Positions 1 to 9,103 of a DNA stretch of 64,000 nucleotides are shown here, piece after piece. The first letter of the stretch is position 1; each line of letters opens with the position of its first letter. Position numbers and translations under genes: made by a program. The notes beneath the pieces are model-generated. The model saw only the letters and a list, made by a program, of their open reading frames with translations. It did not search any database and had not been told where the DNA came from. The DNA is from Methanocaldococcus lauensis (GTDB lineage Archaea > AGJL01 > Methanococci > Methanococcales > Methanocaldococcaceae): positions 55,030-119,029 of the forward strand of contig NZ_LR792632.1 of NCBI RefSeq assembly GCF_902827225.1, written 5' to 3'.

Positions 1-115
1 TATTGAGGATACAATTAGAGAGATTTGTATAAAACTACATGGGAAGACATTTTTAGTTAGAGGATTTGAAGGAAAAGAAGGAAATTACATTATAACAGAT
101 ATGGAAGATATATAA
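1..115 (+). CDS. C-terminal fragment of an unidentified protein
   Basis: An open frame enters from the left edge (first full codon at base 2) and ends at TAA 113-115, leaving 38 residues that finish in GNYIITDMEDI. Codon use matches the neighbours and the next gene lies 62 bases downstream on the same strand, so this is probably the tail of a real gene. No motif in the visible part identifies a family. Confidence 0.6.
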   Translation, partial: IEDTIREICIKLHGKTFLVRGFEGKEGNYIITDMEDI

Positions 116-177
116 ATATGAGGTTATTATTAACACACAAATATTATTTTATTCTTAGGTTTTTGTAGGTTATAAAT

Positions 178-975
178 ATGGAGATAGAAAAAATTATTGA
201 AGAAAAAATAAATAAAAAATTGATTGAATTAAGATTAAAAAATTCTTTGGAAATTTTAGAAAAATTAAATTTAAGTAATAATGTAAAATATGCTTTAAAA
301 AATATGCTTTTAAGGAGATTAAATGGAGAAAAGGATTTTTATAAAATCTCTATTGATGAAGAGGAGAAACCAAAATCTGTAATTGCATTCAGTGGCGGAG
401 TTGATAGCACAACATCCTTAATAATTGCCAAACAAATATTTAATGTAAAGGCTGTTTCTTGCTATTCAAAGTACATAATAACTGATGATATAAAAAAAAA
501 TATTAAAAGTTTGGCTAAACATTTAAAGGTAGATTTGGAATTTATAGACATTGATTTAGAAGATGTTTATAAAAAGGTTGTTGAGGGGAGATTTCATCCC
601 TGCGGTAGATGTCACAAAATCATTGAAGAATCTGTTTTAAATTATGCAAAGAAAGTTAATGCTGAATTTGTTATATTTGGAGATTTATTAGCGTTTGGAT
701 ATCTATCACTATATAGGATAGACAATAATATTTTTAGGTTTAATTTACCTTCTTTTTTTGCTCTAACTAAGGATGAAGAAAGAGAGATATTAAAAAATAA
801 TAAAATTTTTATAGAATCATCTTATGGTTGCCCTTTGCTAAAAGTTTATCATAAATACAATAGAGGATATAAATTTTCAATCCAAAGAATATTGAGAGAA
901 GTCAGAGGGAGAGTTATTAGTGAAGAGGAAGGATTTAAAAATATAGTTGAACTTATTGAAAATTTAGAGGATTAA
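178..975 (+). CDS. PP-loop ATP pyrophosphatase family protein
   Basis: This 265-residue protein has the PP-loop signature SGGVDST at residues 72-78, which in this superfamily binds ATP and adenylates a substrate. A CGRC pair follows at 142-145 and could hold zinc or take part in sulfur transfer. The first 65 residues are a charged helical extension. Related enzymes include QueC/ExsB-type and thiolation enzymes, but nothing here fixes the substrate. The start is the ATG at 178, preceded by TAGGTTATAAAT, a weak binding site. It lies upstream of pssA on the same strand with a 19-base gap, so the two are probably co-transcribed. The superfamily call is sure; the function is unknown. Confidence 0.85.
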   Translation: MEIEKIIEEKINKKLIELRLKNSLEILEKLNLSNNVKYALKNMLLRRLNGEKDFYKISIDEEEKPKSVIAFSGGVDSTTSLIIAKQIFNVKAVSCYSKYIITDDIKKNIKSLAKHLKVDLEFIDIDLEDVYKKVVEGRFHPCGRCHKIIEESVLNYAKKVNAEFVIFGDLLAFGYLSLYRIDNNIFRFNLPSFFALTKDEEREILKNNKIFIESSYGCPLLKVYHKYNRGYKFSIQRILREVRGRVISEEEGFKNIVELIENLED

Positions 976-994
976 AAAATTAGATGGGATACTT

Positions 995-1597
995 ATGTTT
1001 AATATTAGAAAAATCTTAACAGTATCAGATTATGTAACAATGCTAAATATTATCTCTGGTCTCTTAGCAATATTTTTAAATAGTTTTTCCTTTGTTTATT
1101 TAGCAGTTATTTTTGATTCCTTAGATGGGTATGTTGCGAGAAAAACAAATACTGTCTCTGACTTCGGGGCTGAACTTGATAGTATTTCAGATGTTGTTAG
1201 TTTTGGAGTGGCTCCCGCATATTTATTATATACAAATTTTGAATCTACATTATCTTTAATATCTGCCATAATATTCTGCCTTTGCGGTGCTTTGAGATTA
1301 GCAAGATTTGGAATATTGAATGTTAAGGGCTTTATTGGACTACCAATACCGGCTGGGGCTTTATTAGTTGTAAGTTTTTGTCAATTAATTAACAATAAAA
1401 TGATAGATTCAATATTTGCCATATTTGTGGGATTACTAATGATTAGTGATGTAAAATACCCAAAATATCCAAAGAAAATATTTATTTACATGTTTGCAAT
1501 ATCTTTAATTTTAGCAATGTTTGGAATTCCTCACTTTGCCTTATTATTATGTTTAATATATGCAATCTATGGTTTAATCAAACACTTTAATAGGTGA
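995..1597 (+). CDS. pssA: CDP-diacylglycerol-serine O-phosphatidyltransferase
   Basis: This integral membrane enzyme of 200 residues carries the complete CDP-alcohol phosphotransferase motif: D41, D44, G45, A48, R49, G58, D62 and D66, matching D-x2-DG-x2-AR-x8-G-x3-D-x3-D. The acidic residues bind the metals and the CDP-lipid. Several hydrophobic segments follow up to the C-terminus. In methanogens this family makes archaetidylserine from CDP-archaeol, and length and hydrophobicity fit PssA. The next gene begins at the base directly after its stop, so the two form a translationally coupled pair. An archaetidylglycerol or inositol phosphate synthase is possible but less likely. Confidence 0.85.
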   Translation: MFNIRKILTVSDYVTMLNIISGLLAIFLNSFSFVYLAVIFDSLDGYVARKTNTVSDFGAELDSISDVVSFGVAPAYLLYTNFESTLSLISAIIFCLCGALRLARFGILNVKGFIGLPIPAGALLVVSFCQLINNKMIDSIFAIFVGLLMISDVKYPKYPKKIFIYMFAISLILAMFGIPHFALLLCLIYAIYGLIKHFNR

Positions 1598-2236
1598 TTG
1601 AAAATTAAAGAGGAGATTTTAAAAAAAATTCCAGAAAATATATTAAATATAGAAGCATTGAATAGATTAAAGGAGATTAAAAAAGTAAAGATTATAGATG
1701 TCTTAGGAAAGGGACATAGGGGGGTTGTATTAAAAGGAATATACAATAATAAAGAGGTGGCTATAAAAATTCCAAGAAAGGATAGTCCAAAAAATACTAT
1801 AGAAAATGAGGCAATGATTTTAAATATGCTAAAAAAATATAATATTGCACCAAAAGTTTATGACTATGGTGAAGATTATTTAATTATGGAATTTATAGAT
1901 GGGGAGGAGTTAAAATCTGCAGTAGATAAGTTAGAAAAAAATAAATTATTGAAGGTCGTTGAAGATATATTAAGGATTACTTTAAAACTTGACAACCTTG
2001 GAATAGAGCATAAAGAAATTCAAGGGGGAAGACATTTTTTAATAACCAATGAAAAAACTTACATTATTGACTTTGATAAGGCAAAGATAAAAAAAACTAC
2101 TAAAAACTTTACTGGGGCAATTGCATTATTATTTGGTGAAGGTAAAATATCAAAAACAATTAGGGAAAAGCTGAATATTGATAATGATGAAATAACTTTC
2201 ATAAGAAAATTTGCAAAAACTTATAAAAAACTTTAA
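1598..2236 (+). CDS. Atypical serine/threonine protein kinase-like protein
   Basis: This is a short kinase-like fold of 212 residues. It has a glycine loop GKGHRG at 37-42, the ATP-anchoring lysine K57 in VAIK, a partner glutamate E71, and a hinge region ending MEFIDGEE near 97-104. The catalytic loop is unusual: HKE (138-140) stands where HxD is expected and no Asn follows at the usual place. The metal motif is DFD (158-160). It starts with TTG at 1598 directly after the pssA stop, with GGTGA at 1593-1597 as the ribosome binding site. It resembles the archaeal predicted kinases grouped with RIO/Bud32-like proteins. Substrate and activity are unknown. Confidence 0.75.
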   Translation: MKIKEEILKKIPENILNIEALNRLKEIKKVKIIDVLGKGHRGVVLKGIYNNKEVAIKIPRKDSPKNTIENEAMILNMLKKYNIAPKVYDYGEDYLIMEFIDGEELKSAVDKLEKNKLLKVVEDILRITLKLDNLGIEHKEIQGGRHFLITNEKTYIIDFDKAKIKKTTKNFTGAIALLFGEGKISKTIREKLNIDNDEITFIRKFAKTYKKL

Positions 2237-2265
2237 AGATAATAAAATTATTAAGGTGATGTCAT

Positions 2266-3033
2266 ATGGTTAAGATTATTACAAGAGTTATAAAAGAGAT
2301 TGAACCTCTAAAAAATGCTCTATTAATTGAAGGATTACCTGGAATTGGACACGTTGGTAGATTAGCGGCTGAGCATTTAGTTCATGAATTTAATGGAGAA
2401 TTATTTTTAGAGTTATTCTGTTATGATTTCCCTCCACAAGTTTTAGTTAAGGATGATGGGACAATTGAGTATATGAGTGCTAAATTCTATGCCATAAGAG
2501 AGCCAAAGCCAATGATAGTTGTTTTAGGTAATACTCAGGCATTATCTCCTATAGGACAGTATCATTTAGCAGAAGAAATCGTAAAAATTGGAATAAAGTA
2601 TGGGGCAAATTTCGTTTATACATTAGGTGGTTTTGGTGTTGGAAAGTTATGTGAAGAAATTAAGGTTTATGGAGCCACAACATCAAAAGAACTTGCTGAA
2701 AAACTTAAAGAGCATGGAATTTTATTCAGAACAGATGGAGGGGGGATTGTTGGAGCTGCAGGTTTAATGCTAATGTTTGCAGATTTAAATGGAATTCCAG
2801 GAATTTGCTTAATGGGAGAAACTCCTGGTTATTTAATTGATCCAAATGCGGCAAAGGCTGTTTTAGAAAAATTTTGCAAACTTGAAAATATAGAAGTTGA
2901 TATGACAGAGTTAGAGAAGAGGGCTAAGGGTATGGAGCAGTTTATTGAAAAGATTAAGAAGTTTGAAGAAGAGATGTTAAAGGCAGCTCAAGCAAAACCA
3001 CCAAGTGATGAAGATTTAAGATACATTGGATAA
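2266..3033 (+). CDS. PAC2 family protein (proteasome assembly chaperone-like)
   Basis: The 255-residue protein begins with the PAC2 pattern: hydrophobic strand, then GLPGIGHVGRLAAEHLV near 23-39, and later GGFGVGK near 125. Family members in archaea (PbaB-type) are compared with the eukaryotic 20S proteasome assembly chaperones PAC1/PAC2. The C-terminal 50 residues form a charged helix. The ATG at 2266 has GGTGATG upstream. It follows the kinase-like gene by 29 bases and may share its transcript. The family call is firm; the client complex is inferred from related proteins. Confidence 0.85.
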   Translation: MVKIITRVIKEIEPLKNALLIEGLPGIGHVGRLAAEHLVHEFNGELFLELFCYDFPPQVLVKDDGTIEYMSAKFYAIREPKPMIVVLGNTQALSPIGQYHLAEEIVKIGIKYGANFVYTLGGFGVGKLCEEIKVYGATTSKELAEKLKEHGILFRTDGGGIVGAAGLMLMFADLNGIPGICLMGETPGYLIDPNAAKAVLEKFCKLENIEVDMTELEKRAKGMEQFIEKIKKFEEEMLKAAQAKPPSDEDLRYIG

Positions 3034-3072
3034 AATAAAAATTAAAAAATTATTTTTTTTGTATTTTTAGAT
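3034..3072. terminator. Convergent T-rich/A-rich terminator region
   Basis: The PAC2 gene and the SAM synthetase gene converge here. The 39 bases between their stops hold T runs on the plus strand (3051-3067) and A/T-rich tracts on both strands, the usual archaeal termination signal. There is no GC-rich stem. Confidence 0.4.
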
Positions 3073-4293
3073 TTAGAATGTATTTACTTTGCCTTCAACT
3101 ATCATTTTTTGAACTTCCATAATATTATCTAACCACTTATTTGCAATTTCTTTTGCTTTTGGTTCTATTTCTTTTATATCATAGCCATTTTCTGTAATTA
3201 TCTCAATATCTAATGCCTTTGGTTCATTTATTGGCTTACCAATTTGACTCAATATTCTTACATAACACTCCTTAACTCCTTCTAATTTTGCTATATCATT
3301 TGCTATTAAGTTAGCTAAGATATTATAAATCTTTCCAACATGATTTACTGGGTTTTTACCGCTCGCCGCTTCCATACTCATAGGTCTAAATGGTGTTATT
3401 AATCCATTAACCCTATTCCCTCTACCAACAGAACCATCATCTCCCATTTCTGAAGAAGTTCCTGTAACAGTTAAATAGACACTTCCTCTTTCGTAATCAT
3501 CTGCAGTATTTATATTTACTTCTACTTCATATCCATTTGCTATTTTTTTAGCCAAATCTTCAACTTTTTCTTTTACTTTTCTAATAACTTCTTTATACTC
3601 TTCAATATTTTTAACATACTTATCAACAACAGCCATAGCAATAGTTAAAGTTATCTTATTCCCTTCTCTTAAACCCATAACTTTTATATCCTCTCCTACT
3701 GCTGGAATTTCTTTTTTTAATTCATCACTATTTAAAAATCTTTCAGTTTCTAAAACTAATTTTTCAGTAGTTGATAATGGAGCGTAGCCAACACCAAATG
3801 ATGTATCATTTGCCAAAGGAACTTTATTTTTTTGCCTTTCAAAAACATCTATTAAATCCATACTACCCTGTCCAATTCTACAGTCAATAATTACATCTTT
3901 ATCAATATCAATATTTCTTAGAACCTTTTTTAAGTATTCTTTGGCGGCTTTAACTGCTGTAGTTCCAACAGGCAATTTAATAATTTCATTCTTTTCTCTA
4001 TCATAGATTTCCATTGTGGCTCTACCAGATAATAAAATATATATTGGACTTACAAGTTCTCCTCCACCAAACTTTGGATAAGCATGCCCACCAACAAGTT
4101 CTACTTGATCAGTATTGTGATGCAAAATAGTTCCAAATTTTTCAATATACATTTTACACAATGCCCTACTAACGCTTTCTGCTATACCGTCACAAATTGA
4201 ATCCGGATGTCCCAACCCTTTTCTTTCAACGATCTCAACTTCTCTTTCTTCTATTGGCTCAATATCTAATTTTTTTACAATTATGTTTCTCAT
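3073..4293 (-). CDS. metK: Archaeal-type S-adenosylmethionine synthetase
   Basis: This makes S-adenosylmethionine from methionine and ATP. The 406-residue length and motifs match the archaeal MAT class, which is very divergent from bacterial Met[14 protein letters not shown] near 29-40, [12 protein letters not shown] near 58-69, and [15 protein letters not shown] near 284-298. The ATG at 4293 has AGGTGAT upstream. It lies downstream of the Pcc1-GNAT gene on the same strand with an 83-base gap. The protein looks complete with no missing motif. Confidence 0.95.
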   Translation of the reverse strand: MRNIIVKKLDIEPIEEREVEIVERKGLGHPDSICDGIAESVSRALCKMYIEKFGTILHHNTDQVELVGGHAYPKFGGGELVSPIYILLSGRATMEIYDREKNEIIKLPVGTTAVKAAKEYLKKVLRNIDIDKDVIIDCRIGQGSMDLIDVFERQKNKVPLANDTSFGVGYAPLSTTEKLVLETERFLNSDELKKEIPAVGEDIKVMGLREGNKITLTIAMAVVDKYVKNIEEYKEVIRKVKEKVEDLAKKIANGYEVEVNINTADDYERGSVYLTVTGTSSEMGDDGSVGRGNRVNGLITPFRPMSMEAASGKNPVNHVGKIYNILANLIANDIAKLEGVKECYVRILSQIGKPINEPKALDIEIITENGYDIKEIEPKAKEIANKWLDNIMEVQKMIVEGKVNTF

Positions 4294-4376
4294 TATGTAT
4301 CACCTTAAACAATAGATAAAAAAGATAAGATTAAATTTTTATATTTAAAGTTAATCCTCATAATTATTACAATTAT

Positions 4377-5072
4377 TTATAGCCTTTTTATCATTCTTAG
4401 CCATTCTTTAACCACTTCTTTTTCTTCAAATCCTAATTTTTTGTAAAATTCTCTTGCATTTTTATTTTCTACTCCAACCCATAGTTCAACTAAATCTTTT
4501 CCTCTTTTTTTAGCATAATCTATTGCCTTGTTCATTAACAATTTACCTATTCCTCTACCCCTATAATCTGGATCTACAAATATCTCGTGGATTTCAGCAA
4601 CATCTCTTTTCTCTATATTACTAATCCAATTACAATCACAACCTATAAATCCAACTGGTTTATTGTTAATTTCACAGACAAAAAATCCATCCTTATCTCT
4701 TTTCATTAACCACTTAAAATACCACTTAGCCCATCTTCTTGTCTTGTAATAGTATTTATCAAAACCTCTATATGCTTTAAAATATAAATTTAAAAAACTA
4801 TCTAAGTCATCCTTAGTTACATTTCTTATTACAAGTTTTTCATCTTTATCCTTTTTTGTTAAATCATAAATTTTTATACTGGCATCTAAACATCTGAAAA
4901 AATCATCTAAAATTGACTTTAAAGAACCGATAGAATGGGTTTTAACATATAATATTGGCTCTTTTTCACATTGTAATTTAATCGTAATATCATCTTTAAT
5001 ATAGTTATCAACCTCTAAACTTTTACAAACTTCTTTTGGAATGTCTAATTTAAGTTTTAAATTGACCCTCAT
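4377..5072 (-). CDS. Fusion of a Pcc1-like (KEOPS) domain with a GNAT acetyltransferase
   Basis: Residues 1-72 follow the pattern of the KEOPS subunit Pcc1: two strands around VCKSLEVDN and ILYVKT, then the helix SIGSLKSILDDFFRCLDAS. Residues 80-231 are a GNAT acetyltransferase domain with the acetyl-CoA loop RGRGIGKLL at 171-179 and a final strand near FYKKLGFEE. KEOPS makes t6A in tRNA, and Pcc1 is normally a separate protein of about 80 residues. The fusion therefore suggests a KEOPS-linked or tRNA-linked acetyltransferase, though this is inference. The gene starts at ATG 5072 with GTGAGATT upstream and lies just downstream of two tRNA-Gly genes. Confidence 0.8.
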   Translation of the reverse strand: MRVNLKLKLDIPKEVCKSLEVDNYIKDDITIKLQCEKEPILYVKTHSIGSLKSILDDFFRCLDASIKIYDLTKKDKDEKLVIRNVTKDDLDSFLNLYFKAYRGFDKYYYKTRRWAKWYFKWLMKRDKDGFFVCEINNKPVGFIGCDCNWISNIEKRDVAEIHEIFVDPDYRGRGIGKLLMNKAIDYAKKRGKDLVELWVGVENKNAREFYKKLGFEEKEVVKEWLRMIKRL

Positions 5073-5143
5073 AATCTCACAAAGAATTAAAAAAGTTAAT
5101 TTATTGATTTAATTCTATAAATATATTGTTCAAAAATAAAAAA

Positions 5144-5219
5144 TGGTGCGCCGGCCGGGATTTGAACCCGGGTTGCTGGCTTGGAAGGCCAGAGTGATAC
5201 CAGGCTACACCACCGGCGC
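5144..5219 (-). tRNA. tRNA-Gly (anticodon TCC)
   Basis: Read on the minus strand, the acceptor strands GCGCCGG and CCGGCGC pair, the T arm has the GGTTCAAATCC form, and the anticodon loop CTTCCAA gives anticodon TCC. The 3' CCA is encoded (5144-5146) after discriminator A. No intron is visible. It reads GGA and GGG glycine codons. Confidence 0.95.
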
Positions 5220-5244
5220 TTATTTAACAGATACTCAAATTCAG

Positions 5245-5320
5245 TGGTGCGGCCTCCGGGATTTGAACCCGGGGTCCGGGCGTGGCAGGCCCGTGTGTTA
5301 CCAGGCTACACCAAGGCCGC
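5245..5320 (-). tRNA. tRNA-Gly (anticodon GCC)
   Basis: On the minus strand the acceptor GCGGCCT pairs with AGGCCGC, the anticodon stem CGGGC/GCCCG closes the loop CTGCCAC (anticodon GCC), and the T arm is intact. CCA is encoded at 5245-5247. It lies 25 bases upstream of tRNA-Gly(TCC), so both are probably processed from one transcript. It reads GGC and GGU. Confidence 0.95.
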
Positions 5321-5360
5321 TCATTTGAGCGGTTGTAAGCAAGAATAACATACTCAAAAC

Positions 5361-5380
5361 TTATATATATAATTTTCGGT
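5361..5380 (-). promoter_or_regulatory. Promoter of the tRNA-Gly pair
   Basis: On the minus strand, ACCGAAAA (TFB recognition element) is followed by TTATATATATAA (TATA box), about 40 bases upstream of tRNA-Gly(GCC). This is the strong stable-RNA promoter shape of Methanocaldococcus. A TGC at the expected start distance (near 5341) fits an initiator. Confidence 0.75.
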
Positions 5381-5624
5381 CATAAGATTGAAATATATAA
5401 AAGTTTTTAAAAATGTAATGTAATATTAAAATATTTTTAGTCGTTTATTAGCATAATAGACTATAATAGTGTCCTAAAACATCTTATAAAACTTATTTAA
5501 TTTTCTTAAATTTAGTAACACTTATACACATAAAAATAATTTTTTATACTTTGATTTGTTTTATTAATATCATTGAGAGATTACTATTCATTGGTGAGAT
5601 TCAAAATTATTACTGGTGATGATT
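5381..5624. other. AT-rich intergenic region upstream of dnaG
   Basis: No gene is visible between the tRNA promoter and dnaG. The stretch is AT-rich, with several TATA-like tracts (for example near 5550) that probably include the dnaG promoter. No inverted repeat stands out. Confidence 0.5.
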
Positions 5625-6866
5625 ATGAATAATTTGGGGACTACTAAGTATATAATTCATGCTGAACTTATTGCTGATGGTTATGTTGAGAAACATGACG
5701 TTATTGGAGCAATATTTGGACAAACAGAGGGACTTTTAGGAGATGAATTAGATTTAAAAGAATTACAAAAGTCTGGGAGAATAGGTAGGATTGATGTAGA
5801 ATTAACTAATATAAACGGAAAGTCTATTGCTAAAATTACTGTTCCTTCAAGTTTAGATAGAATAGAAACTTCTATACTGGCGGCTACCTTGGAGACAATA
5901 GATAGGGTAGGGCCATGTGTAGCTACTGTTAAAGTAGTAGATATTGAAGATATTAGAAAGAAAAAGAGAGAATATATTATTGAAAGAGCTAAGGAAATAT
6001 TAAAGCAGTTAATGAGTAATATAGATATAAATACAATAATTGAGGAGGTTAAAGAAAGCGTAAGAATGGGAGAAATTATTGAATATGGTCCTGAAAAACT
6101 ACCTGCTGGACCAGCAGTTGATATATCTGACGATATTATTGTAGTTGAAGGAAGGGCGGATGTTTTAAATTTATTAAGATGTGGTTTTAAAAATGTCATA
6201 GCAGTTGAGGGAACTTCAGTTCCTAAAACCATAATAGAGCTTAGTAAAAAAAAGATAGTAACCATCTTTACAGATGGAGATAGAGGGGGAGAACTTATTT
6301 TAAAAGAATTACTACAAGTTTGTGATGTTGATTTTATAGCAAGAGCTCCTCCTGGAAAAGAAGTTGAAGAACTTTCTAAAAAGGAGATAATAAAATGTTT
6401 AAGAAGTAAAATTCCAGTAGAACATTTTTTAACCCAACAATTATGTAGTGAGAAAAATAGGGATAAACTTGAATATGAAAAATTTTTATATGTTGCTGAA
6501 AATAATAACAATAATACCAATGTTGATATTATTTCAACAGTAAAAACAGATTCTGATATAGAAAAATATCCACAAACATTAAAACATATAAAATATAAAA
6601 AATATTATGAGAAATTTGTTAATTTAAAATATTCTGAAGTTTTAGTAATTTATAATGGTGAAGAAAAAGTTGTAAATCTTAATGAATTGATATCTAATAT
6701 ATCTCACTATGACCTATTTGATGCCATTATAATTAAAGGAACTGTAAATCAAAAGTTAGTAGATATTTTATATGAAAAAACTAACTTAATTTTTTGTAAT
6801 GATGCCAAAATAATAAAAAAGCCAGCAAACTTGAGAATTATCTCTTTTGGTGATTTAAATGCATAA
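5625..6866 (+). CDS. dnaG: DnaG-type primase / exosome-associated DnaG
   Basis: This archaeal DnaG has a central TOPRIM domain with EGRADV (catalytic Glu near residue 175) and DGDRGG near 218-223, which bind Mg2+. Archaeal DnaG is mostly a subunit of the RNA exosome that favours poly(A) RNA, with only weak primase activity. The N-terminus [11 protein letters not shown] is conserved in the family. I start at ATG 5625 because GGTGAT (5615-5620) sits four bases before it; in-frame GTG 5616 and ATG 5619 lie inside that site. The last 150 residues are less conserved. It overlaps the next gene by 8 bases. Confidence 0.9.
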   Translation: MNNLGTTKYIIHAELIADGYVEKHDVIGAIFGQTEGLLGDELDLKELQKSGRIGRIDVELTNINGKSIAKITVPSSLDRIETSILAATLETIDRVGPCVATVKVVDIEDIRKKKREYIIERAKEILKQLMSNIDINTIIEEVKESVRMGEIIEYGPEKLPAGPAVDISDDIIVVEGRADVLNLLRCGFKNVIAVEGTSVPKTIIELSKKKIVTIFTDGDRGGELILKELLQVCDVDFIARAPPGKEVEELSKKEIIKCLRSKIPVEHFLTQQLCSEKNRDKLEYEKFLYVAENNNNNTNVDIISTVKTDSDIEKYPQTLKHIKYKKYYEKFVNLKYSEVLVIYNGEEKVVNLNELISNISHYDLFDAIIIKGTVNQKLVDILYEKTNLIFCNDAKIIKKPANLRIISFGDLNA

Positions 6867-7173
6867 AGATGAACTTATTCAGTTACATCAACTACTTGTT
6901 TATTTAAGAAAATACATTGAAAAAAAATATAACTGTAGTAATGATGAATTTAAAGAGTATGATGACTTAAATATTTATCCCCATCACATTCATAGGACTA
7001 AAGCAGAGCATATATATGCGATATTTTTACTCTCTACAATAATCGCAAAAATATTATCAAATAATGGGAAAATTCCAAGAAGTGTTTCAAACTTGCTTAG
7101 AATAAGTGGAGAAGAAGTAAAAAAAGAAATCCAGAGAAAAAGATTAAAAATAAAAAATAAATTTAAAAAGTAA
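6859..7173 (+). CDS. UPF0058 family protein
   Basis: This 104-residue helical protein has the UPF0058 pattern: [13 protein letters not shown] at the start, a central [14 protein letters not shown] block near 47-60, and a basic tail. The family occurs in euryarchaea and has no known function. It overlaps the end of dnaG by 8 bases, so translation is probably coupled. That pairing hints at a role near RNA or DNA metabolism but proves nothing. Confidence 0.75.
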   Translation: MHKDELIQLHQLLVYLRKYIEKKYNCSNDEFKEYDDLNIYPHHIHRTKAEHIYAIFLLSTIIAKILSNNGKIPRSVSNLLRISGEEVKKEIQRKRLKIKNKFKK

Positions 7174-7184
7174 AATGGGATAGA

Positions 7185-8051
7185 ATGATAATGTTTGCTT
7201 TACCAAATAAGGGAAGGATTTCAGAACCAGTTATGAAGGTCTTAGAAAAGGCAGGTTTAAAAATTACTGTCCAAGGTAGAAGTTTATTTGCAAATACAGT
7301 AGATGAGGATATTAAGGTAATGTTTGCAAGAGCAAGAGATATTCCAGAATTTGTAGCTGATGGTGTTGCTGATATAGGAGTTACAGGATATGACTTAGTC
7401 TTAGAGAGAAATGTAGAGGATAAAGTTGAGTTTTTATTAGATTTTGGTTTTGGATTTGCAAAATTAGTTTTAGCCGCTCCAGAAGACTCAAATATTAATA
7501 GTGTTGATGATATAAAGGATGGTATGAGAGTGGCAACAGAATTTCCAAATTTAACAAGAAAATTTTTTGAAAAATTAAATAAAAAAGTTGAAATTATTGA
7601 ACTTAGCGGAGCCACAGAGATAGCCCCATTTATAGGAGTAGCGGATATAATAAGTGATTTAACATCTACAGGAACCACGTTAAAGTTAAATAGATTAAAG
7701 GTTATTGAAGAAATTGTATCATCAACTACAAGGTTAATAGCAAATAAAAATAGTCTAAAAGATAAAGAAAAGAGAGATAAAATAAATAAAATTGTATTAG
7801 CGATAAAAAGTGCATTATTTGCAGAGACTAAGAGATTAATTATGATGAACGCTCCTAAGGATAAAGTTGAAGAAATAAAAAAGTTAATTCCTGGAATGAG
7901 TGGCCCTACTGTTGCAAAAGTTTTATCTGACGATAATATGGTGGCTATTCACGCAGTTGTTAATGAAGATGAAATATTTAATTTAGTTCCTAAACTTAAC
8001 GCCTTAGGAGCAAGAGATATATTAATAGTGCCAATTGAAAGAATTTTATAA
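7185..8051 (+). CDS. hisG: ATP phosphoribosyltransferase (long form)
   Basis: HisG catalyses the first step of histidine synthesis, joining ATP and PRPP. The 288-residue length and a C-terminal ACT/PII-like regulatory domain (about the last 75 residues, [15 protein letters not shown]) mark the long form, which is inhibited by histidine and needs no HisZ. The N-terminus is [10 protein letters not shown], and the PRPP loop [10 protein letters not shown] is near residue 160. The ATG at 7185 follows GGGAT; ATG 7191 is an alternative. It is 11 bases after the UPF0058 gene. Confidence 0.92.
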   Translation: MIMFALPNKGRISEPVMKVLEKAGLKITVQGRSLFANTVDEDIKVMFARARDIPEFVADGVADIGVTGYDLVLERNVEDKVEFLLDFGFGFAKLVLAAPEDSNINSVDDIKDGMRVATEFPNLTRKFFEKLNKKVEIIELSGATEIAPFIGVADIISDLTSTGTTLKLNRLKVIEEIVSSTTRLIANKNSLKDKEKRDKINKIVLAIKSALFAETKRLIMMNAPKDKVEEIKKLIPGMSGPTVAKVLSDDNMVAIHAVVNEDEIFNLVPKLNALGARDILIVPIERIL

Positions 8052-8052
8052 A

Positions 8053-8070
8053 TCCAAAAGTTTTATATAC
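8053..8070 (+). promoter_or_regulatory. Promoter of the L7Ae gene
   Basis: Directly after the hisG stop, a purine-rich CCAAAAG is followed by the TATA box TTTTATATAC. The expected start near 8090-8095 would give a leader of about 50 nt that begins at the stem-loop described next. Confidence 0.6.
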
Positions 8071-8092
8071 TAAAAATAATTAAGTTGTTATA

Positions 8093-8133
8093 CCTTCTTC
8101 ACCAATGACTGAAAAATAAAAAGATGAAGGAGG
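8093..8133 (+). promoter_or_regulatory. Leader stem-loop that can hide the L7Ae ribosome binding site
   Basis: CCTTCTTCA (8093-8101) can pair over nine bases (one G-U) with TGAAGGAGG (8125-8133), which includes the strong Shine-Dalgarno GGAGG of L7Ae. The loop carries CTGA (8109-8112), and AAGATGA (8121-8127) lies at the 3' side. These resemble the box D and box C elements that form the kink-turn bound by L7Ae. Autoregulation is inferred. Confidence 0.45.
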
Positions 8134-8141
8134 TCGAAAAT

Positions 8142-8495
8142 ATGGCAGTTTATGTAAAGTTTAAAGTTCCAGAAGAAATTCAAAAAGAATTATTAGACGC
8201 TGTAGCAAAAGCTCAAAAAATCAAAAAAGGAGCAAATGAAGTAACAAAAGCAGTAGAGAGAGGAATTGCAAAATTAGTTATAATCGCTGAAGATGTTAAA
8301 CCAGAAGAAGTTGTTGCTCATTTACCATACTTATGTGAAGAAAAAGGAATTCCTTATGCTTATGTGGCATCAAAACAAGATTTAGGTAAAGCTGCTGGAT
8401 TGGAAGTTGCAGCTTCGTCAGTGGCTATTATCAACGAAGGAGATCCAGAAGAATTTAAAGCGCTAATTGAAAAAATAAATGCTTTAAAACAATAA
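8142..8495 (+). CDS. rpl7ae: Ribosomal protein L7Ae
   Basis: L7Ae binds kink-turns in 23S rRNA and is also the core protein of box C/D and H/ACA guide RNPs and of archaeal RNase P. The 117 residues include the RNA-binding stretch [13 protein letters not shown] near 33-45. I start at ATG 8142 because GGAGGT is 7 bases upstream; the longer in-frame ATG 8124 would overlap that site. It heads a group with S28e and L24e, though gaps of 100-130 bases suggest separate promoters. Confidence 0.95.
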   Translation: MAVYVKFKVPEEIQKELLDAVAKAQKIKKGANEVTKAVERGIAKLVIIAEDVKPEEVVAHLPYLCEEKGIPYAYVASKQDLGKAAGLEVAASSVAIINEGDPEEFKALIEKINALKQ

Positions 8496-8626
8496 AAACA
8501 CGATGATATAAAGTTAAAAAATAAAAAGTATGAATTATCACTTTTTTTATAGATTTTTTATATTAAACCTTTAAATTTTCTTTTAAGATATAAATATACT
8601 AACATTTTTATTATTAGGTGATGAGG

Positions 8627-8854
8627 ATGGAAGACGAATTTGTATATAAAGAGGCAGTAGCAGCTGAAGTTATTGAAGTAATTGGTAGAACAGGAGTTAC
8701 TGGAGGGATTATCCAAGTTAGATGTAAAATTTTAGGGGGCAAAGACGCTGGTAGAGTTTTAGTTAGAAACGTTAAAGGGCCAGTAAAAGTTGGAGATATA
8801 ATTATGTTAAGAGAAACAGAAAGAGAAGCAAGACCCTTAGACAGAAAAAGATAA
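8627..8854 (+). CDS. rps28e: Ribosomal protein S28e
   Basis: This small-subunit protein of 75 residues has an OB fold with the pattern [19 protein letters not shown] and a C-terminal [10 protein letters not shown] typical of S28e. ATG 8627 has GGTGAT four bases upstream; in-frame GTG 8618 and ATG 8621 fall inside that site and are rejected. L24e follows 33 bases later, as in other archaea. Confidence 0.95.
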   Translation: MEDEFVYKEAVAAEVIEVIGRTGVTGGIIQVRCKILGGKDAGRVLVRNVKGPVKVGDIIMLRETEREARPLDRKR

Positions 8855-8887
8855 AACATTAAAAAATTAATTTTAAGGTGAAGAACT

Positions 8888-9103
8888 ATGCCAGAGTGGA
8901 GAGTTTGCAGTTTCTGTGGATATGAAATTGAGCCTGGAAAAGGAAAAATGGTTGTAGAGAAAGATGGAACAGTATTATATTTCTGCTCATCAAAGTGTGA
9001 GAAAAGTTATAGAATGGGAAGAAACCCAAGAAAATTAAAGTGGACTAAAGTATATCAAGATATGAAAGCTGAGTTAAAGAAAGCTCAAGCCGCAAAAGAG
9101 TAA
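8888..9103 (+). CDS. rpl24e: Ribosomal protein L24e
   Basis: This 71-residue zinc-ribbon protein of the large subunit has a CxxC at residues 7 and 10 (CSFC) and a second CSSKC group near 32-36. The basic segment [12 protein letters not shown] binds rRNA. AAGGTGAAGAACT precedes the ATG. It is probably co-transcribed with S28e. The ndk gene that often follows in archaea is absent here and a methylase gene comes next. Confidence 0.95.
   Translation: MPEWRVCSFCGYEIEPGKGKMVVEKDGTVLYFCSSKCEKSYRMGRNPRKLKWTKVYQDMKAELKKAQAAKE

Noticed and set aside
5143..5328. Open frame of 61 codons with PGFEPG and RDLNPG repeats
   Set aside because: It is the complement of the two tRNA-Gly genes; such frames are standard false genes over the T-arms.
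5681..6520. Long open frame of 279 codons on the minus strand
   Set aside because: It lies fully antisense to dnaG and has a low-complexity Ser/Leu-rich translation typical of shadow frames.
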